DNA from: Humulus lupulus
Lineage: Eukaryota; Streptophyta; Magnoliopsida; Rosales; Cannabaceae
NCBI RefSeq assembly: GCF_963169125.1
Contig: NC_084797.1
Location: 102,139,868 to 102,203,867 of the forward strand
Reading direction: 5' to 3'
Length of the DNA: 64,000 nucleotides
In this document: positions 58,176 to 64,000 of the stretch, in pieces
Numbering within the stretch: position 1 is the first letter of the stretch
How the letters are laid out: the number at the start of each line of letters is the position of its first letter
The notes under the pieces: generated by a model
Seen by the model: the letters and a program-made list of their open reading frames with translations, nothing else
Told to the model about the DNA's origin: nothing
Database searches by the model: none
Translations under genes and position numbers: made by a program

Positions 58176-58785
58176 TGTTCACCCACGATTTGGCCAACGA
58201 CACGGAGTCAAATGTACGACAGAAGATAAAACGACAATTAAGAATATAATCCAATGGAAAAGAAGAAAACGCCAAGGATTTATAGTGGTTCGGCCCGAAA
58301 GAATGGTAATGACCTACACCACTTAGTGTTATTATTGATATTGAATCTCAAAGCTGTGATCAAAGAACTAGGGTTCTTGAGTTTCACAAACCTTAGAAGA
58401 AATGCTATGAAACGATGGATAATTGCACTATATCTCTCTTTCTCTCTCTATCTTAGCAAAGAAATTCAGGGATCAAAAGTCCTGTTCTTCAGCTATTTCA
58501 TGTATATTTATAGGCTCAAGGAGGGTTACATGGGCCAACGGGCCATATCTTTCCTTAATAATCGCGTAACAAGGTCATAATGAGGAAATATTCAATGTAA
58601 TTATTATAAGATTACAATTTTAGAAGTAAATAAAACAAACTATACGACCAGACTGGTTGTATCTTATAATTAAGTCTGACGAAGTGATGTGCTTCTGGTC
58701 GATAGTCGAACAACACTTCTACCACGTGTCAACCACATGTGAGAAATCCCTGCCACGTCATCAGCAGCCGTTTATAGGGTAAACA
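58176..58785 (-). mobile_element. 3' LTR of TAT element H (610 bp)
   Basis: The plus strand starts TGTTCACCCACG and ends TATAGGGTAAACA. The block GATTTATAGTGGTTCGGCCC near 58280 matches the F LTRs near 42985 and 48730. The polypurine tract adjoins at right. AATAT at 58171-58175 is the candidate target duplication; the other end is outside the window. Confidence 0.85.
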
Positions 58786-58800
58786 TTTGCCCCCAAGTTT
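58786..58800 (-). other. 3' polypurine tract of element H
   Basis: The minus strand reads AAACTTGGGGGCAAA against the LTR start at 58785. Its core is the same as at 44127 in F. Confidence 0.85.
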
Positions 58801-59014
58801 ATTTATTGCGACCAGCAATAAGTAAACTTAGAAAACTGACCCTCGAATACCCCACGAAATCTGTCAGAGCCGCCCATGCTTTCTCGAAAAAAGGTGATCA
58901 ATCATGTCCAATCAAGTGTTTTTAGTTTCCCAATAACTTGTCTGATAGCCATTACACTTCCCCATACTTTGAAAAAGGTAATTCATGATTACTTCTTCTA
59001 CTAGGTTTCAGCCG

Positions 59015-59167
59015 CTATAAGTAATACCCCAAATCCACATTTTTACTTTTCACTTGCCATTTCCTCTCCAAGAACTTCGAAGAAATTCATCTTCAGAGAC
59101 TAGAAATTCCCAGGAACTCACATAGATGCTCGAAAGCTTTCGTGTTCAGACTCTGTTCTTCATCTAA
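59015..59167 (+). promoter_or_regulatory. TATA-like box and predicted first exon of H antisense gene
   Basis: CTATAAGTAA at 59015-59024 lies 230 bp inside the 3' LTR. It is followed by a CT-rich leader and the donor GTAAGTTT at 59168. The intron would end at GTTCGCAG (59638), just before the ORF. The same plan in G supports it. No transcript data are available to me. Confidence 0.45.
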
Positions 59168-59638
59168 GTAAGTTTCAGGAACTTCTTAGACATTTGAGTT
59201 GCCATGCAAAACTGTTTCATACATATTTTTATCTCTGAACTTTTGCATGTTCTTGGCTAAAACTGTTATGGGAATTGAGTGTATACCAATAGATGTTTTG
59301 TAGGGTAGTGAAGTAATGTTTCGTAGGAGTTAGGAGCCAGTTTGGTAGTCGAGATTGTAGATTTAGGCCGTAAAATCGAAGTAAAAATTTGATTTTCAGG
59401 CTAGCTGAAAAACTGGGTTTTTCCCGCCCCTTTGGAGTCGAAAAATATTTTTTCGCGAAAAACTTTTTACTTCCACTTTTCAATCTATTTTTGAAACTGC
59501 TCCTATAGAACTTAGTGTTTTTGCTAGAATGTTGCTGGTCATATAAAAGCTTAACTTTTATAGGCGAGCAACGTATTCTAACTCTCAACACATATTTTTA
59601 GGCTTTACGTTCTCACCTCCCCCTTTCTCTGTTCGCAG

Positions 59639-60462
59639 CTTTTCATGCAAGATCCGTAGGGAGGTGAAAGGCCTATTGACATGACTTGCTTGCCCAATTA
59701 CTTGAAGATGATTGAGCATCCGTCACTGCTGATACCAAAAATTCCTTTTTCTCGAACCCCACCCAATAGACCTCAGTCAAACCTTCCAGCCATGGGTAGA
59801 GTAAAATCCACCGCCCAGAAAAAGAAACCTTCAAACCCTTCAAATCAGCCTGCTCCTCAGTCTGGAGTTCCCTCGACTAGTGGTTGGGAAAGAAATATCC
59901 CTGACCCTAACATTCAAACTCGCGCTCAGCCTCAAAACATCGTTCAACCATATGTTGAATGGTACGTCGCCCCTATCAGCCGGGTAACGATCAGGATGAT
60001 CGCTAATTATATTAAAAAATATGGACTTCCTGGGGTGACACTAGTCCAACCCAATCAGGACCAACGGGCGAACTTGCTTGGAGGCGCTTTCAGCGCCTGG
60101 TCGAGGTACCACATCGAGGCAAGAGCAACCCTGCCACTTCATCCTTTTTCCAGGGGGTAGCCAATTACTTCGGGGTCGCCCCTTTTCAAATAACTCCTAA
60201 CGGATATAGAATGCTTGCTGCACTCTATATCTTATATATCCATAAGAAATGGCCCGTCCCCACACCACATGAGGTCAACTATCTGTTCGACCTAAAATCT
60301 AACCCAACCAAGAAAACACGGGGTTTTTCCACTTTTGTCACCAGGAAACAGGTCGCACTTTCCTGACTGACACCACTTATATCTTGAACATGGGGAAGTA
60401 CCATCTGGAGTATTTCCTGACGACTGACATGGTCGTGAACAACTTGGCCTTCACACAAGGAG
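59639..60462 (+). pseudogene. TAT antisense gene of H, exon 2 (conserved domain)
   Basis: Starts at 59681 (MTCLPNYLK) or 59791 (MGRVKSTAQKKK); the second opens a basic Lys/Pro/Ser/Gln-rich stretch and seems likelier. The domain has GLPGVTLVQPNQ, then FSAWSRYHIEARATLPLHPF, GVAPFQITPNGYRMLAALYILYIHKK and YHLEYFL. This matches the Transposase_28 'putative gypsy type transposon' family. Two one-base losses in T runs (near 60148 and 60324) break the frame. The donor GTAAAG is at 60463. No enzymatic function is known. Confidence 0.8.
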
Positions 60463-60541
60463 GTAAAGTCTTTGCACCACTGGTCATTTATCTTTCTTCA
60501 ATTTTTTGTTGCATTTCCCTTAGAAATTTAGTGCGTTTCAG

Positions 60542-61410
60542 GCCCATGGTTGCGACCAGACCCTACTCCAGACATGGAGATGCGATCTTCCCTCTTGGCC
60601 AGCATGACCGACATAGAGAAAAGTGTCAAACAGCTGGTCACAGAGGCCAATCTAAGACTGGTCGGCGTTTTGGCCCCTCATCAGGATGTGAGGGAGTCAA
60701 CAGCGAGGAGTGCCACTGGTGGAGAGGTTCCCGAGCAGCACCCAGACGTGTCACAACCCCCTCCGAGGAGGGCAACTGGAGTGACAATAAGGGAACCCTC
60801 CAGCGTCCCGCGGGCTGCTGCTCCCCCCGCCCTAATGGGAAAGGGAAAAAAGAAAGCCACCGAACCTCTCGAGCCCCTCGACGAATCCTCGGATGAGAAC
60901 GGTACTGATCTCTCACTCTTAGATAGTTTGCCAATTCCCTGTCACTTATTTGATGGGGACGAAAATTTTAAGTATGCTCCCAATTTAGATTCAGGCTTCT
61001 TCATGCCAGAGAGTGAGTGTAACACTAGTAGAGTATATAGTGTAGTGACCACCTCGAGCAAGAGGCATCCTGGGGAAAGCAGTAAAGCGTCTCAGGCCAA
61101 GAAAACCTGTACTGCAGGCCCTCCGGTAGACGGACCCCCAGCAAATGTAACACCACCTCCTTCTCCTCTCGAGCAGCAAACTCCCCCTGCTCCTATCGGG
61201 TCGACACCTTCTCCACCGACCCCAACCGACCAGACTCAGTAGGCTGCTTCTGCTTCCACGGGGGGCGACATATCAAGTCGCGCCTTGAGATTGGTCAAAG
61301 ATAGGGTGACCAAAATTTTGAAGCACGAACGTTGTCGAGAGGCAATGGCTTCGACGGAGACGATGGACGTCGACCAGATCTTAACCCGCGCATTGAATGA
61401 GTTTGCCAGT
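60542..61410 (+). pseudogene. TAT antisense gene of H, exon 3
   Basis: The 79-bp intron 60463-60541 joins GGA-G to GC-CCA in phase. The exon encodes a helical start (MEMRSSLLASMTDIEKSVKQL), an acidic stretch (LDESSDENGTDLSLLDSLP), and a Pro/Ser/Thr-rich linker. A TAG at 61239 follows TPTDQTQ. Beyond it the same frame continues (SSRALRLVKDRVTKILKHE) to a clean donor at 61411, so the stop is probably a point change. Confidence 0.78.
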
Positions 61411-61488
61411 GTAAGTTATTATTATTATTTTTTTGTGGGGAAAGCCCTTTGTACTTTTTAGTCAATCTAACTTTCACTCTGATCGCAG

Positions 61489-62088
61489 GCAATGCTGACC
61501 CTTACTACCGGCTGGATTCGCTCGGGTGCTGTCACCGAGCAGTCCAGGACTTTAGAGCAACGACACACTGAAGAACTCAAAGCTGCCGAAGAGAAATACG
61601 TTGAACAGCTTGAGGCAGTGCTCGAGGAGAAGAACAAACTGGCTGAGGAGTTAAGGGAGAAGCAGACTGCTCTTGACAAGGCCATCGAGAAAAGAGACAA
61701 TTTCAAGGAGTCTAACCGCATCAACTATCGCGAGGCTAAAATGCTCGAGCAGGACTTGATTGTGAGCAGACAAGAGACTACAACCTTGGAGGGCCGGATT
61801 GAGAAGCTTGAAAAAGCCAACGCCAGCAATTTGGAAAGGTACAAGAATGCCACGGTTAAATGTTTCCATGACTTTTGGAAACACAACCAAGAGGCTGATT
61901 TCGGCTACCTTCCCGAGCGCGCAAGGCATGCTGAGATAGCTCATTGCAATGCTCGATTGGCAGAAGAAGAGAGGGCAAGGGTACCTGCCTCGCTCGAAAT
62001 CTCCTTGGCCACTGGCATGGATGGGGCGGACAATGAAGCTACAATTGTCGTCGACCAGGGCACCCCTCAAGATCCTCCAGCCTTGTAG
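61489..62088 (+). pseudogene. TAT antisense gene of H, exon 4 (coiled coil)
   Basis: A 78-bp intron (61411-61488, GTAAGT...GATCGCAG) leads in phase into this 199-codon exon. It is a long charged helix with heptads (HTEELKAAEEKYVEQLEAVL, EKNKLAEELREKQTALDKAI, EGRIEKLEKANASNLERY), so a coiled coil of about 120 residues, then a conserved WKHNQEADFGYLPERARHAE region. It ends TAG at 62086. The exon has no internal stop. Confidence 0.82.
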
Positions 62089-62780
62089 TCTGCTATTTTT
62101 CTTTCTCTTTAATTTTTCAAGTACACAGCCTACGGGTCGTGATGTAAAGACACTTATTTTCCAGTTGAATATTTATTGTTGCATGGGCAACTTTTACTTT
62201 TAATTGAACAATTACATCCGAGCAACGACTGCTCGCGGTGTAAAAGGATACATTTTGATATTATAATATATTTGCATCTTATTATAACATCTATTCGCAT
62301 GACCGAACTTAGCATAGTACTTTGGTTTGATTTAACAAAATACAAAATTTTGAAAAATACTCTAAGTACCCTAGCATGCTTTCACTTATTTTGATCATGT
62401 GTTTACATACCTTTCGATATGCTATGCTTACTAGATACCTTATGTGCCCCCCAAGTGATCGAGGAGCTTTAGGTTCCTGGTCACTTGCCTTGACCAAAAC
62501 CTGTTCGAACAATATTGCTCGGAGCAAAATAATTAAAATTGTAATACAGCAAAACAACACACGTAATGAGCAAATACTTGTATAAAATACAATAATTGGC
62601 AAGAATGACTGGCTGCGCATAGTCCCTTATATTTCCTGTAATAAATGGACAAAATGTGTCTCTACAAGTGATCAAAAAGATCTTACACTTATAAGTGATT
62701 AGTCACATAAAATGACCAACCCTTTTTCATAACTTGTAAAAAGTAAAATTAATACAAGCCAATCCTTTAAGAAGGATTGT
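62089..62780. other. Untranslated region of H between antisense gene and integrase
   Basis: AT-rich with no gene. It contains the internal polypurine-tract-like site 62444-62460. Frames in 62154-62675 are not recognisable. Antisense transcripts from the left and sense pol transcripts from the right would both end in this region, so it may hold two sets of polyadenylation signals; none is certain. Confidence 0.5.
62444..62460 (-). other. Internal polypurine-tract-like site in H
   Basis: The minus strand reads GATCACTTGGGGGGCAC, the same 17 bases as in F at 45884-45900. It is about 320 bases after the end of integrase. Confidence 0.65.
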
Positions 62781-63999
62781 TCATTGATAGTACTTGCGCA
62801 GGTGTTCTCCATTCCAATATCAAGGAATGAGATCTCCATTTAGGTGACCAAGTTTGTAGGTGCCTGGATGGAGGACTTCTTCAATCTGGTAAGGCCCTTC
62901 CCAATTAGGTCCAAGTACTCCAGCAGCTTGGTCGCGGGTGTTTAGGAATACTCTTCGAAGTACTAGATCTCCGACATTGAATTTCCTTTCTCGCACTTTA
63001 GAATTGAAATACCAAGCGACTTTTTGCTGGTACACAGCTACTCGGAGTTGGGCTTGCTCATGCTTCTCATCAACCAAGTCTAGGGATTCCATTAGTAGTT
63101 GGCTGTTCAAGCCTTGATCATACGTTATTCTGCGATGCGAAGGTAGATCTAACTGAATAGGCAACATAGCCTCATACCCATAAGCTAAAGAGAATGGAGT
63201 ATGGCCTGTTGCTGTTCGATGGGAAGTTCTGTACGACCAAAAGACTTCAGGAAATTGTTCTGGCCACGCCCCCTTAGCTTCTTCCATTCTTTTCTTCAGT
63301 GTATCCTTTAGCATTTTGTTGACTACTTCGACTTGTCCATTTTCTTGGGGATGAGCGACTGAATAAAAGCTCTTGATAATGCCACGTTGTTCGCAAAAAT
63401 CCGTGAATAAATCACTATCAAACTGGGTGCCATTATCCGAGACGATTTTCCTTAGCAATCCATAACGACAAACGATGTTTTTTATCACGAAATCCAGAAC
63501 CTTCTTGGTTGTTATGGTTGCGAGTGGCTTGGCTTTAGCCCATTTAGTGAAGTAGTCGATGGCAACTACAGCATACTTGATGCCGCCCTTTCCTGTGGGC
63601 AAAGATCTGATTAAATCTATGCCCCAAACTACAAACGGCCATGGACTTTGCATCTGTTTAAGCTCACTAGGGGCTACTCATGGGATTTTGGAGAACCTCT
63701 GGCACTTGTCACACCTCCGCACAAACTCCATCGAGTCTTCATTCATCGTGGGCCAGAAGTATCCTTGCCTCAGGATCTTTTTTGACAAGCTTTGCCCCCC
63801 AGCGTAGTCTCCACAAAAGCCTTCGTGTACCTCTTTCATTAATTCTTTGGCCTTTTCTTTTGAAATACATCTAAGGAGTGGCATTGAGTATCCCCTTCGG
63901 TACAAGATTCCATCGACCAGGATATACCTAGCAGCTTGCCGCTGAAGGGTCCCAGCTTTGTTTCTGTCCGTTGGTAACATGCCTTGCATCAGATACTCT
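62781..63999 (-). pseudogene. Integrase of TAT element H (enters from beyond the window)
   Basis: One frame runs from the window edge to a TGA at 62781. It is broken by TGA codons at 63678 and 62820, both at places where an Arg codon would fit. The zinc module HEGFCGDYAGGQSL...CDKCQRF has Tyr where the second His is expected. The core shows VAIDYFTKW, VSDNGTQFDS and PQENGQVEVVNK, i.e. Asp, Asp, Glu all present. The C-terminal FNVGDLVLRRVF and GPNWEGPYQIEEV follow. This is the best-preserved enzyme in the window. Confidence 0.9.
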
Positions 64000-64000
64000 A

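Noticed and set aside
60384..60896. 170-codon ORF reading through the proposed intron
   Set aside because: After TQGG it leaves the conserved frame and becomes an Arg/Gly-rich shadow of exon 3; the spliced model keeps the helical and acidic parts in frame.

Overview
This window looks like a gene-poor, repeat-dense stretch of a plant nuclear genome. Almost everything I can identify is LTR retrotransposon, in three plant-type groups. The first is Ty3/gypsy with long LTRs (about 1.8-2.3 kb) that begin TGTAA and end TTACA, with an initiator-tRNA-Met-like primer site and Tekay/Del-like pol. The second is Ty3/gypsy of the TAT type, with two RNase H domains and an extra ORF antisense to pol. The third is Ty1/copia. 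There is also one CACTA-type transposon end. I recognise no host gene, tRNA, rRNA or CRISPR. A eudicot is likely; I cannot fix the species from sequence alone.

Layout, left. 1-2966 is the 5' end of a minus-strand gypsy element (leader plus LTR). 3650-4015 is a CACTA end. 4016-6934 is a second minus-strand gypsy leader plus LTR. 6935-13755 is a decayed plus-strand gypsy element (C): protease, RT, RNase H, integrase and part of its 3' LTR. C is split inside integrase by a perfect solo LTR (9338-11539, target duplication ACATG). 13756-16062 and 24681-27054 are minus-strand copia of one family, split by a plus-strand gypsy element (D, about 16063-24680). D has both LTRs, an extra ORF before gag, then gag and pol.

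Layout, middle. 27734-33103 holds more copia: a possible LTR, then two copies of a leader+LTR segment, then an LTR flanked by a PPT and RNase H. That RNase H is cut by a plus-strand gypsy LTR (33104-34731, probably resuming at 36601-36865), which carries a minus-strand LTR inside it (34732-36600).

Layout, right. A minus-strand TAT element (G) runs from its 3' LTR (36866-37743) to its gag start near 56819. It contains three later insertions: a solo gypsy LTR in the first intron of its antisense ORF (38375-40678, duplication ATTTA); a complete non-autonomous gag-only element (F, 42905-49834, duplication GTTTG); and a copia LTR just upstream of gag (56846). A second TAT element (H) enters at 58176 and leaves the window. 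It has a 610-bp 3' LTR, a four-exon antisense gene and most of integrase.

The elements act as parasites on one another. Coding regions carry many stops, mostly explicable as C-to-T or G-to-A changes and therefore consistent with methylation and silencing. The most interesting signals are: the spliced antisense gene of the TAT elements with its own TATA-like box; a second polypurine-tract-like site shared by three TAT elements; the gag-only element F, which kept ends good enough to transpose after losing pol; an unrecognised ORF upstream of gag in D; and palindrome or minisatellite arrays in several LTRs and spacers.
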